In this document: positions 45,107-56,754 of the stretch, in pieces
Layout: each line of letters begins with the position of its first letter
Numbering within the stretch: the first letter of the stretch is position 1
Assembly: GCA_036346395.1 (NCBI GenBank)
Contig: CM070603.1
Location: 29,297,045 to 29,361,044, forward strand
Length of the DNA stretch: 64,000 nt
DNA from: Hsuehochloa calcarea
Lineage: Eukaryota; Streptophyta; Magnoliopsida; Poales; Poaceae
Direction of reading: 5' to 3'
The notes under the pieces: model-generated
Told to the model about the DNA's origin: nothing
What the model saw: the letters and a program-made list of their open reading frames with translations, nothing else
Databases searched by the model: none
Made by a program: the position numbers and the translations under genes

Positions 45107-47510
45107 GCTGATTGCTGAAATGAATACTGAAACAGTCCGAAATTTTTGAAGATTTGAAAACTTTTGAACCTTTTGGTTCAAATTTGAAATCTTTCCGTTT
45201 TTTGAAAACTTCCGCCGAAAGCCGCTTTCCCTTTCTGGAAACCCGCTTCTCCCAGTCGAAGACGTCTTTTCTCCCGGGCACTTCCACCTCCAGCCGCTTT
45301 CTTCTTCCTCCCCCTCTCTTCTCTCCCCCGCGTTAGCGCCGTTCGTCATCACCGCCCCGCCGCTGCTGTCAGCTGCCACCTCCCGCGCCACCTCACGTCG
45401 CCCGAACCTTCCCCCGCCTTCACCGCCTCCACCTGGCCCCGCCCCGACCGCCACCTCTCCCTCTCTGTGTAGCCCGAAGAAATCCCCCGCCGCCACCTCG
45501 CCGCGACTGCTCCCGTTGCCCTACTGCTCCCACCGCCTCCCCAGCCTATAAAAGCTGCTCCAGAGACGGCTCTTCTCCTCACTTTCACTCCCAGCTTCTC
45601 CCCTAGCCCCTTCCTTCCCCAGCGCCAGCGGAATCGAAGAAACGCCGCCGCCTCTCTTCTCCTCTGAAGCAACCTTTGGTAAAATCCGCGCCCTCCTTCA
45701 TCCCTTCCTCCCACCTCCGTGATAGCACCCCGCCGCGCCAGGTCTTTTCCCACTCGCCCCACCTTCTCCCTCGCGGAGCTCTTGGCAGACAGCCTCCGCC
45801 GCCACCTCTCGGTTGCCGTCGCCACCCCATTCCTGCACCCCCTTCGCCCCCGCAAAACCCCAAAATGGAACCACCTTGCTTCGGTGGTGCTCCCGTGCTC
45901 TTCCTCCATTGTCGCCGAGCGCGGCGCTCCACCGCCTCTGCCCGAGGGTGGCGCGAGCCTTCGGCCCGCAGCTCAAGCGCGCAGGGCAAGGCTCGGCCGA
46001 GCGGGCGGTTCGGCTGCCAAATTAGGCTTGGGCGCCTGATAAAAGGCCGGGCCTTTTACTGTTCATTTCTTTAAAATTTTACTGTTCACGGTACAATAAC
46101 TCCATTTACTGTTCATCACCCGAAGATTGGTTTTTTACTGTTCATTAGCATGAACAGTAATCTCAATACTATTCATCACCATATTTCCATCCATGAATAG
46201 TAAAATATTACTATTCATCATCCGATACTATTTATCTGCAAAACCCTAATTCAGCATATTATATTCATTTTGTCCGTTTTGAGCCCAGAAACCCATTTCT
46301 CCACTCCGTTCAGTCCAATTAAACCCCAGATAAATTTTCACCCTCCCACACCACCTTCTTTATGTTTCTTTTTCATTTGTTTTTCCTTGCATGTTGTTCC
46401 CAGCTCATTCCTTGTCGAGCCGGATTTTACTTGGTTGTTTTATTGTTTTGCTTCTCATTAAGTCACGATATTGAAGACCAGTGCGAAGGCGTCGAGACAA
46501 GACCGGGATCTGAGGACTTTGTGCAGGAAGGCAAGCCACATTCTTTGATCATTTTGAACCTACAGTTCATATATTTAATATTACTTTCATTATTATTTAT
46601 GCCAATTACTTCAAATATTGAAATAATACTTTAGAATGCCATGATGTGTAGATAATTCCAATTACTCCACATACAAACCCACCTAACACTTGTAGGCCAT
46701 ATTCACCTTGACAAGGTTAAGATTTCTTGTAAACCATATTCACCTTGACAAGTCAACATAAAATATTATCTATGCAAATAGCTTTGTCACCAAAATTGTG
46801 GTTATCAATCAAAAGAGTGTATTGGCGGTTCGCCAATGGTTTTGGTTTGAAGTTGAGGGTTGTGTCGGCATCCCAATAGATTTGTGTTGGAAAATATGAG
46901 TCGCAGGTGAGGCTCGGAGGATAGACATCCACGGGTTGGTGTTGGTCTATCGCTTCACTGTGAGACTAGTAAGGACAAGACCCTTGTGCCTAAGTAACAG
47001 ACACAGAAAACCGCTCAACCACAGGTGTGGTCATTACTCCCTAGCTTAGTACTTTGCTCTTTCAATCAAATATCTACATGGAAAGGCGTGTGCTCTTATG
47101 TGGTAGAGCAGCGCGGAACTGGGGTTGGACATGAGTGGGCCTGTAGGGGCACTCGGTAGTCTAAACAACGGTATGTGCCCGTCAACATCGGGGTGAAAGA
47201 TCCATAGCTGCGGCCGATGGAGTCTCCTGAGGGCTGTATGGGATAAAACCTACCGGGAAGAGACTAGAAAGGTTGAGCAGTGAAAAAGCTTTGTTATCTC
47301 ATTTCGATCATACGCTAACTTGTTGCGTGTATATAGCAACGATCGAGCATGATGTATCTTGTGGGTAAAGCCGAGTAACTCTGCGAGTGTATCAAATGGT
47401 ATTCGAATCTGTAGTGCTTAGGTTAATGAAGCTGTGTTCATGGGTGATTCCAATACATGAGGCATAAGTAGAGTTTTTGAGATGTGAATCTGGTTTGTGC
47501 GTTTGTTGAG
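45107..47510 (+). other. GC-rich LTR-like region, copy 2
   Basis: Counterpart of 39113-41540 with TATAAAAG at 45547-45554 and the same TACTGTTCAT field near 46057-46220. The GC-rich part differs from copy 1 much more than its flanks do. The acidic frame reads DIEDQCEGVETRPGSEDF where copy 1 has DIEDQAAEDVRQDQDLQDF, due to several close indels. Confidence 0.4.
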
Positions 47511-48481
47511 AAACCCCTGTTGTTATTATTTATTATTGTTTTACTGTTTTAATGTTAAACTGCTTTAAACTGCAAAATGCATCCATAGATGCCTGTTAAG
47601 GTAAACCCTAATCATCCATTGAACTTTTTGCATGTAATTATTTAGCTTGTCCATGTGGCTTGTTGAGTATGGTAGTAGTACTCATTCTTGCAAAAATTTG
47701 CAACCCCTCCACAGAAGAAGATTAGGAAAGTGATGAGAACCCTAATGAGCCGGATTTTGGTGGGTCCCCAAAAGGCAGTGACTACTGTTTTTATGTCTCA
47801 ATCGTGCTCAAGCGTGCCTGTGGTGTGTTTTTATTTTGTCTTGTATTATATTAGATTTGGTCTTGGAAGCCTATGTCTGCGTCAAAACTGGTTGTTAAAT
47901 CTTAATCTTATGTAATAAAAGATTGGTTTTGTTGTAAACGAAAGCTTGCTTGAGATATTGCTTACTTCTAACTACACATCTTAAACAGTTGTAAAGAGTT
48001 TTAACGACCTTAGATTTTAAGGCCGTTGCAAAATACCCAGTAGCATACTTGTGCAAAAGGTCATTGGAAAAGTGCTCATGCTTACTACCGTCTGATACAA
48101 GCCTTGAAGAATCGACCTTGTAGCAGTAATATGGCACTATTAATGCATTCTGTCCACAACAACATAACTGTTGGAGCACATTGTACTGGAACATCTCTTT
48201 TTAGGCATACTGGAAGAGTGGATTTAAATCTGTCTAGTGATGCTTCATGGTGATGATATATTTTTAAGTTGTCACTTGTCACTACTTTGAGATCGAACAA
48301 GTACTCGAATTCTTGAGCTCGTTTAATTTTACTCCGTGTGTTGGTGTTATGTTACAACCTGTTGATGAACTATCATTACAAGATGATCGAGAGAATGTAC
48401 AACCGTCTGATTCCCATGATCCAAAAAAGAGGGGGATTGAGAATAATGTAATCTTATTCCTTGCTAGCTATCACTACACTA
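47511..48481. other. Unassigned sequence right of the duplication
   Basis: Moderately AT-rich, without a recognised gene. It may be the natural continuation of the duplicated unit that copy 1 lost. The last five bases (48477-48481, cacta) are the left target duplication of copia element 2. Confidence 0.4.
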
Positions 48482-48585
48482 TGTTAGGAATATCAATTTG
48501 TATTCTCAGGGGACCAATGAGCCAGTATATATATACAAGTACATGAGGTAAATATGCAAATAACCCCTCATAACAATGGGGAATA

Positions 48586-48632
<47 letters not shown>

Positions 48633-48636
48633 AACA
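48482..48636 (-). repeat. 3' LTR of copia element 2
   Basis: TGTTAGGAATATC to ATCTAACA on the plus strand. It ends in an (AT)n tract (about 48590-48630), which differs in the partner LTR. Confidence 0.88.
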
Positions 48637-48649
48637 CTCCCCCTCAAAC

Positions 48650-51600
48650 TCATAGTGGATCAACAACACTGAGTTTGGAGAGGTAGAAACCGTGTTGAGC
48701 TCGAGTTTGAGCATTCGTGAAGAAATCCGCTATCTGAAATTCGGAAGGCACATACTGAAGAGCAATCACCTGATCATGCACACAAGACCTCATGAAAAAA
48801 GCATCAACACCAAAATGCTTGGTGAGCTCATGCTTCACAGGGTCACGAGCAATACTGATAGCACCTGTACTGTCTGACAAGATAGGAGTGGGTGTAGTGA
48901 CAGAAACACCAAAATCCTCAAGTAACCACCGTAGCCATGTAATCTCTGCTGTCAAGAGAGCCATAGCTCGTAGCTCAGTCTCTGCACTCGAATGGGATAC
49001 TGCAGTCTGTTTCTTCATCTTCTAGGCAATGAGAGAACCACCAAGAAAAACACAGTAAACAGAGATAGACCGACGATCAGAGGGATCGCTGGCTCAAGTA
49101 GCATCCGAATAAGCCTGAAGCTGTAATGAGCTGGAGTGTGGAAAGAAGAGACAGCGAGAGATAGTCCCACGAAAGTATCGCAGAACTCGAAGAAGATGAA
49201 TGTAGTGGACCTGAGTGGGAGTAGAGACGAACTGACTCAGAATGTGGACTGGACGAGTAACAGCAAGATAGATAAGACTCCCAACAAGATGACGATAGCG
49301 AGTCGGATCAGAAAGAGGCTCGCCATTAGAGGGCCGGAGATGAACGTTGAGTTCCATGGGAGTCTCAACAGTACACTGATCAGTGAGAGAAGCGCGATCA
49401 AGAAGATCCTGAATATACTTCTCTTGGGACATAACGAACTCATCTGGAGTGGAAGTAACCTCAACCCCAAGGAAGTAACGAAGAGGACCAAGATCCGATA
49501 TAAGAAACTGCTCACTCAGACGAGCCTTGACAAAGGTAATGTACTCAGAATCATCTCCGGTGATGATCATAGCATCAACATATATAAGAAGAAGAGTCCG
49601 ACCGCGAGACGAAGTGTGGAAAAAAAGAACAAGATCATGATCACTAGCTGAGAAGCCAGCAGCAGTGACCAAAGAGGAAAAGCGCTCAAACCAAGCACGA
49701 GGGGCATGTTTAAGGCCATAGAGAAAGCGACGAAGACAACAGACCATGCCCTCAGGAATGGAATATCCAAGTGGCGGATGCATGTAGACCTCCTCACGTA
49801 ACTCGCCATTAAGAAAAACATTCTTGACATCAAGCTGAGAAACGGACCAATGGCGAACAGATGCCACTGAAAGAAGAGTGCGAACAGTGGTCATGTGGGC
49901 TACAGGAGCAAAAGTCTCGTCGTATCACGACCATGCTCTTACTGGAAGCCACGAGCAACAAGCCGCGCCTTATAGCGCTCAAGAGAGCCATCCGAGCGGG
50001 TCTTAATCTTATAGACCCACTTACACGTGATGGGACGAGAGTGAGATGGAAAAGGAACAAGATCCCAAGTACTAGTACGCTCGAGAGCAGCAATCTCCTC
50101 GGCCACGGTATACTGCCACTCAGGGTGAGTAACAACATCCCGGTAGGAGACAGACTCATGGGTAGCTGCACTAGCAAAACCAAAATGGGTAGGAGGCCGA
50201 ATCGACTGACGATCACGGAGACCGTAGCAAGGAGATGATGGCCCATCAGGGGAAGATGGAGCAACAGGAGAAGATGAGACATCAGGGGAAGATGGCTCAT
50301 CTGGAAGAGCCTCAATACGAGGTCGACGAGTGTAAAAGAGAGTGGGAGGAGCCTGAGGAACCGCAGGCGACGAAGCAGGTGGCGACAACGGCGGAGAGGT
50401 CTTAGGAGGTATATGTGGAGACTCAGTGGGACGGGTGGACGTGGGCAAGACAGAGATGGGTGTATCGGAAAAGTAAAAAAAGACAGGGACTCCACAGAGG
50501 AAACCGAAGGAGAGGCAGGACGTGGGTAGAAGGGACGAGACTCGTCCAAAGTCACATCTCGAGAAATCCGTATCCATCGACCAATAGGGTCCCAGCACCG
50601 ATAGCCCTTATGCTCGGCACTGTATCCCAGAAAAACACACTCAACAGACTGAGCAGTCGGTTTGGTGCGTTCTCGAGGTGCAAGGAGAACATAGCAAATG
50701 CGACAAAGCAGGCGAAGGGCGAGTAGTGCGGAGAAAGATCACGAGAGGCGCTCAGCCGGGATCTCACCGGAGAGCGAAAGAGAGTGAATATTGGCGAGAT
50801 AGGTGGCGGTAAAGCGGCCTCGACCCAAAAGTGAGGTGGAATAGAGCGGCAATCATCGAGTGCGAGCGGTCTCAAGGAGGTGGCGATGCTTGCGCTCGGC
50901 GACACCATTCGAGCATGAGCACCGGGACAAGAGAATCGGCGAGGTGCCCTACTCGACAAGAAAGCTGCGTGAGTAGCGAGAAAGTTATTTGCCGGAGTCG
51001 GCCACGAAAGACACGAATATGAGTGGAAAACTGTGTGCGAATCATAGTAGCAAATCGTTTATAGATAGACAAGGCCTTACTACGAGAAGACATAAAATAT
51101 ATCCAAGTGTGGCGAGAGAAATCATCTATAAAAATGATATAGTATCGATGGCCCTTTCGAAAGGAAGAGGGCTGGACCCCAAACATCTGAATGAATAAGA
51201 TCAAATGGTCGCTGAGATACAGACTCACTATGGGAATAGGGAAGCTGAATCTATTTTCCTAACTTACAGCCTTGATAATCTAAAGACACGTCTCCTGAGA
51301 CAGACCCTAGAAGACCACGACAGACTAAAGATGACAAACGAGATCCACACAGATGACCAAGACGGTGATGCCACTGCTGGAAAGAGCTGGTAGACGAAGT
51401 GGCAGAAGCGGAGAGACTGGCGGCGACGGTGGCAGCGAAAGGAAGGTGAAGCCAGTTAAGCTCCAAGAGACGCTGTGAGTCCTGACCACAACAAGAGTCA
51501 GAGTCAAGAATGACCCGACAACCAAGGTCAGTAATCTGTCCACCAGAAAGAAGCTGCATGGTTAGGCGAGGAACATGAGTAACAGAAGGAACATGAAAGA

Positions 51601-52882
51601 ATGAGTTGCTAAGAGGTTCTCGACCAGAGACAAAAAGAGTGGTACCATCAGCAGTAAGAACACTAACATAGGAATCAAGAGGTGTAATGAAAGACAAAGT
51701 GAAAGAATCGGAAGTCATGTAAAATGATGCTCCTGAATCAAGAATCCATAGGGAGGTACCTGACTGTGTAGGAGGTGGTTTCTCATTGCCCGGAGAGTCA
51801 GTAGCAGAACCTGTCGAGGGAGAACCGAAAGCGGCAAGCAGGCGTCGAAGTCTGGCTATCTCCTGCTCAGTGAGAGAAACTGCTGAAGGAGTCGATGCAG
51901 ACGTCGAAGTAGAAGCACCGGTGCCAGTGCTAGGATAAGAACGACGTAAAAGATGCCGCTGCTTATTATAGCACTAGGACTCAACGTGCCGACCTTGTCA
52001 TAGTAGGAGCAGCGAGGACGGCCACCGCCAGATGGAGGGTGGCCACCACCACCTGTGGTAGCCGCTGAAGGAGGCAGTGTACTGAAACGTGGAGCAGTCG
52101 GTGTAGCAGGTGGTCGAGCAGTGAGCACAGAGGGGAGTGGGCCAGTACCACTCAGATGAGTCTCCTTTGCGCGTATCTCGGTAAGAGCCTCCAAAAGAGT
52201 GACACGAGGGTGGCGTGCAAGAAGCTGGGCACGCCTCTGCTCGAACTCAGGGCGAAGGCGAGTAAGGAACTCGTAGACACGCTGAAACTCCAAGTCGACC
52301 GCGTCTGACCGGCGGCCGAACAAGGCGACAACCAAGGCGGTCACGAAGAGAGTCGGTGATGCGAACGGCGAACTCGGCGTAGAAGGCGTCAATAGTAGCA
52401 TCACTCTGCTGAAGAGAGTGCTCCTGGCGAACCACGGACATGTAGAGGGCATCTCCAGAGGGTTCGTAGCGCTGATGAAGGTGAGTCCACATCTGGGCAG
52501 CTGAAGGGAGTCCCACAATCTCAGAAGAGAACTGAGGCTGGACACTGGCGATGAAGACAACAGCAGCCCGAGCGTTGTCGTCGCACCACTGAGTGTAGGC
52601 GGTAAATCGATCAATGTAGGAATCCAGAGCCTCTTGGTAGACAAAGACAGTCTTCTCATCAGCAAGGCCAACAGCCTCAACAGCAGCCTTGTCGGCCGTC
52701 GAGGATAGCGCAACAGACGTAGGCTCCGTCGGAGGAGTAGGGCAAGGCGGGTAGGTGACATCGCTATAGAGGACGCCCCGGAGACGAAGACCATGCATGT
52801 GGATGTGCATGTGAGACACGAAGTTGGTGTAATTAACACCGTCGAAGATCACCGGGCAGCGAGGGAGAGAAACGGTGCCCAT
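48650..52882 (-). pseudogene. Copia gag-pol remnant 2
   Basis: Read right to left: gag from ATG at 52882 (VIFDGVNYTNFVSHMHIHMH; LHQRYEPSGDALYMS), frameshifted near 52300 and continuing RLRPEFEQRRAQLLARHP; an eroded zinc-knuckle area near 52000; protease WILDSGASF at about 51730-51758; pre-integrase WHHRLGHLCG near 51370; integrase FIDDFSRHTWIYF near 51120; a proline/serine-rich linker; reverse transcriptase from about 50150 (TWDLVPFPSHSRPITCKWVY), LDVKNVFLNGELREEVYM and FLYGLKHAPRAWFERF; RNase H with SDSTGAISIARDPVKHELTK near 48880. The RT active site reads YVDA at 49571-49582, where YVDD is needed, so catalysis is lost independently of the frame breaks. Confidence 0.9.
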
Positions 52883-53294
52883 TGGTAGGCGGTGCTGGAT
52901 GGCGCGGCGACCAAGACAACGAAGTCTAACAGGCGGCGCTGGACGGCGCGGCGGTTAGAACAACATTTTTTTTCCTCACTCGCTCCACTCAGATTAAAGC
53001 CGGCTGGGCCTGCTTCCTCGGCCCAACTAACGCGCGGTCGCGCACGGGAGGAGAGGGGAACGAACTAGGGTTCCACCTACCAGCGATGGGTGGCGGCGTC
53101 GGCGGATGCGGTGGCGGCGGCGTCGACAGGCCTGCCTCCCTCGCGCTTCTTCCCGAGCTTGCGCCTGCTCTCGAGCGAGCGCGCCTTCTTGGTTCTTGGC
53201 GGCGGGTCCGGGTGGGACCAAGCAGTGGCGGCCGCTCAGCGTCGGCGGTGGCGGCGGAGTCTGCGTCTTGGCGGGGTGATTGTTTCGCGGTGGC

Positions 53295-53408
53295 GGCGGC
53301 GCCGAGGCGAGCAACAATGACCAAGCCGGGCAACGACGACCAAGCCTTGGCGGCGCGGATCTGACCAAGCCGAGCAACGATGACCAAGCCTTGGCGGCGC
53401 GGATCTGT
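53295..53408 (-). repeat. 44-bp tandem repeat in the copia 2 leader
   Basis: The phrase CAAGCCTTGGCGGCGCGGAT occurs in two adjacent units with a 44-bp period (CCAAGCC at 53321 and 53365), and a partial third precedes them. It lies in the GC-rich leader between PBS and gag, an analogous position to the 99-bp repeat in copia element 1. Confidence 0.7.
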
Positions 53409-53712
53409 GGTGGTGAAGGCGGCGCAGTGGCGTCCGTTCAAGCGTTGGCGACCGGGTGACGGATGGTGGTGAAGGCGACGCCACACGGGGGATGTCGTGG
53501 CGGCTGTCGCAAGGAAGCTGAGGCGGCGGCGGCCTGATCCAAGAGGGAAGCCGGCGGCTCTACACCTCCCGTCGCGTGCAGTGAGAGGAAAGCCGGCGGC
53601 AGCGGCTTGGACTCAGAGGGAGGCCGGCTGAAGCGGCAAGCCAACGATGGCGGTGGCTAGGTCAGATGAGGAGAGGACGAGTTGCGCGTCCGGGAGAGGT
53701 ATACCTAATGGG

Positions 53713-53724
53713 CTTTGATACCAT
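53713..53724 (-). other. Primer-binding site of copia element 2
   Basis: Minus-strand TGGTATCAAAGC next to the 5' LTR, one base from the usual TGGTATCAGAGC. Confidence 0.85.
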
Positions 53725-53837
53725 ATTAGGAATAGCAACTTCTATTCTCAAGGGGCCAATAAGCCAGTATATATATACAAGTACATGATGCAAATACGCA
53801 AATAACCCCTCATAACAATGGGGAATAACACAATTAT

Positions 53838-53906
<69 letters not shown>
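53725..53906 (-). repeat. 5' LTR of copia element 2, with microsatellite expansion
   Basis: Starts TATTAGGAATAGC (TGTTAG eroded to TATTAG) and ends ATACA before cacta. It is longer than its partner because of a (CA)n(TA)n tract at about 53838-53904. Confidence 0.85.
53838..53904. repeat. Compound (CA)n(TA)n microsatellite
   Basis: Alternating CA then TA dinucleotides inside the copia 2 LTR; the partner LTR has only an AT tract at the same place. Confidence 0.95.
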
Positions 53907-53909
<3 letters not shown>

Positions 53910-53911
53910 TA

Positions 53912-56754
53912 CAGTGAATTGCAACTGTTGCTCTTCTTTTCTTCTTACATTTCTGTTTTTTTTATCTTCTTGCCTTCTTAACTTCCCGTATGGTTTCAGA
54001 AAAGAGCAAAGTACCACTGTTTAGTAGCATCCATCCAGAAAAGTATAACCCCCACCACCACCACCACAAACTACTGCCACCTGATACTGTTCGTGCATAC
54101 AACAAAAAAATATATTCAACTCAAGAAACATGATTTTCGTCCACATATATTCAACTCAAGAAAACCTATTCTTTGTTCTTAACAAAAATATTAACTGATC
54201 CTGTCAGGTGATGAGCACTAGGAGCGGAGGCGAAAGGAAAGAATCAACTCAGGAGGACGAGGATTACGCCGGGACGCCGTGGTGGACGACGCGGATGAAT
54301 AGTTATGATGAACAGTGCACAGGCAGGGTATGGCGCAAGGGGATTGGATAACTCCCAATCCTTTTGCTGATTTTCATTGATGCATATGCTGCATATACAT
54401 AGAGATACAAATTGACTTGAAAGGTATTATCCTTCCTAATGCAATAAAGACTAACTTAGAAGATATTATCCTTCCTAATGCAATAAAGGTAAGTCGGTGT
54501 AATATGAGTGTCAAATTTTTAAAACTGTTAGGTGATGAAACCCACCAAAGTGAGATAGTGCCTACTGACCGAGGTCAGTATGGGAACCTCGATGAGCTTC
54601 ATGCAATATGACGCTAGTCTTTCTTTACTCTAACTATAGTTTATCGCTTTTGGTTTTCTAATGGTCTTTTTGGTCTTCGTGGGTAAGTTTTGGATTGGCC
54701 GGGTAATGAGTTTGACTGGCTGGCGATGGATTGACAAGGATGCAAGGAAGGCTTATGGGATATGCATACAAGATTTTATTTTTTACTTTTGTGATGTACT
54801 TAAAGTTGTAACTTCCTATTTTGATATGTTGTAAATAATTATTGTAATTATTTTGAGAGTGTAACAATCTTGTATTATTACTTTAAATTCATATTGAAAC
54901 ATTTGGAGATGGATTATTGTATTACTTTTTTGGGTAATGAAATCTTGTAATTGCTCCAAAGCTTGAAATACTGTTTTATTATTGCTTTATAAATCTTGTT
55001 GTAAACTTTTGATAATAAAATGGCGTGTGTTGATGATTTTCCACGTGTTCAAAGTCAGTCCGAACTTATATCATGTTCGCGTTTAAACGAGTTTAATTTA
55101 CTACTAATTATCGCTTAGCGTTGTTTAGATTAGTTTGAGTTTTAGGGTTCTCATATATCAGCACTCGGCACTCACAGCAAACTTTCAACTTTCAGAATCT
55201 ATAGAAATGAGAACATGACAAGGAACACAGAAGATATCTCTAAACCAAAGAGCACTGAAGCTACGTGGAGTTACGTCTCTGAATCACAGAACATCTTCAT
55301 TACATCTCAAGTTACAAGCCAATACAGATACATGAAACAAGCAATTCAATTTAACATTTCCCCCTAATTACAACAAGGACGGGTAAATCACAAGGAATGG
55401 GACGATCAGGAACACATATTACTTACTAAAGTGATGATATTTGCAAAGTAAAGACTATTAACCAAATCGGGCACAATATGAACAGTGCAGAGCACTCACG
55501 AAATTTCAAACACACGAAAAAAAATTCATATTATTCCTCATCAGAAAAGGGCCGGGGCGTTGGAGCTTGGAACACCCGTATGGGTAATTGGCGTAGCACT
55601 AGAACGTTCTCGTGATCCATCGTCTGCGTAGGAACGCAGTCTGGCACCAAGAGATGGTCACATGGGCTGTGACAGCCAGGTCGGGCCGGTCCGAGCGCCC
55701 GTGTTGTATTTCGTCTGTATACCAGCACGGCGGGGTAGCAATAGCAGGGAGACCAGCACGGTGCGGGGAGGAGGAGGTCGGCACGGGCGCGGAGGGAAGG
55801 AGGGGGTCGGGGTTGGGGTCGGGCTCGAGCGTGGAGGGAAGGAGGGGGTCGGCTCTGACGCGGAGGCAACTCAGGGCACAGCCGGCGCGCATGGAGGAGA
55901 AGGAGGAGACGGCGGCGGCGTGGGCTAGGTGCGACGGAGGCGACGATCGAAGAGGCGACGACTCGGAGACCGGCGGGCGGCGGTAGCGATGGAGCCGACC
56001 GGCCCGTCTGGAGAAAGAAGAGGAAGAAAGGAACGAACAAGGGGAAAAAAGAAAGAAAGAAGAAAAGAAAGAACAAGGTAAGAAAAAAAAAAGAAAGATA
56101 GAGAAAGGAGAAAAGAAAAAAAAGAATAAAAGAATTTTTTAAAAATATTTTGGGCCAAAACAAGCTACACGGACCGAGCACGATCTATCGAGTTAATCGT
56201 GCTCGGGCTGATTGGACCGGTCGGTCCGACCTAGCCTGAGGTGCCAGACTACCAACTATACTTGGGTCGGCATCCTGACCCACGGGCCGGGAACGACCCG
56301 ATTGACTATCGAGTCTTATCAAACCGTACCTAATCGGGCCGACAGTGTAGGACCACCTATTTGGCCACCACTACTCGCACATAGATTTGTTTACGGGCGA
56401 CCCGCCCCTCCAGCCCAACCCGAACTCGCCCGTCTAGGCCGGGTTTGGGACTAGATTTTTGGCCCGAAAGCCCAAAAAATAAAATAAAAAATGAAAATTC
56501 ATTTTTAATTCTGCAAATGAATTAAATATTATTTTTTTATTTAAAAATTAAAAAATATTTAAATAGAAAAAGTCAATTATCGTGCCACATCGGGCTAAAC
56601 ACGGGCCTGCTAATTTGAGATCGGACTTAAAATTTTTAGACTCGAAACAACCGATTTAAAATCAAACTTCTCGAACTCGATCCGACCCAGCCCGGCATTT
56701 GAACATGGCTACCTCACACCTACCTCTCAAGTCTCAAGTCTCAAGTCTCAACCC
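53912..56754. other. Gene-poor stretch between copia 2 and the RGP1-like gene
   Basis: No gene recognised. It holds a CACCACCAC run at about 54050, a short direct repeat of ATATATTCAACTCAAGAAA (54108 and 54146), a tandem pair of ATTATCCTTCCTAATGCAAT (54425 and 54466), a purine-rich tract (GAAA/GGAA) at 56020-56140, and, at 56190-56710, repeated GGCCCG/CGGGC phrases typical of DNA transposon debris in grasses. The long open frame at 55531-56181 (minus) is low-complexity proline/arginine sequence and is not called. Confidence 0.4.

Larger units (their letters stand above)
41789..47510. repeat. Tandem duplication, copy 2 (5,722 bp)
   Basis: Same order of features as 35776-41540: internal 117-bp-type repeat, TRIM-like element, GC-rich LTR-like region. 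Most of it is almost identical to copy 1, but substitutions and indels are concentrated in 45320-46045, 46482-46515, 47300-47345 and 47386-47420. Beyond 47510 the sequence continues with no partner in copy 1, because copy 1 is cut there by the copia fragment. Confidence 0.93.
48482..53906 (-). mobile_element. Ty1/copia retrotransposon 2, decayed, ~5.4 kb
   Basis: LTRs at 48482-48636 and 53725-53906 share GGAATA, CCAGTATATATATACAAG and AACCCCTCATAACAATGG. Perfect 5-mers cacta flank it (48477-48481 and 53907-53911). A PBS adjoins the right LTR and a GAGGGGGAG purine tract (minus strand) adjoins the left. The gag-pol is on the minus strand and is broken. It is related in layout to copia element 1 but clearly different in sequence. 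Confidence 0.93.

Noticed and set aside
55531..56181. 216-codon open frame on the minus strand
   Set aside because: It is a Phe/Leu-rich start over a purine/pyrimidine tract followed by Pro/Arg-rich sequence from GC-rich DNA. No domain, no family resemblance and no gene structure.
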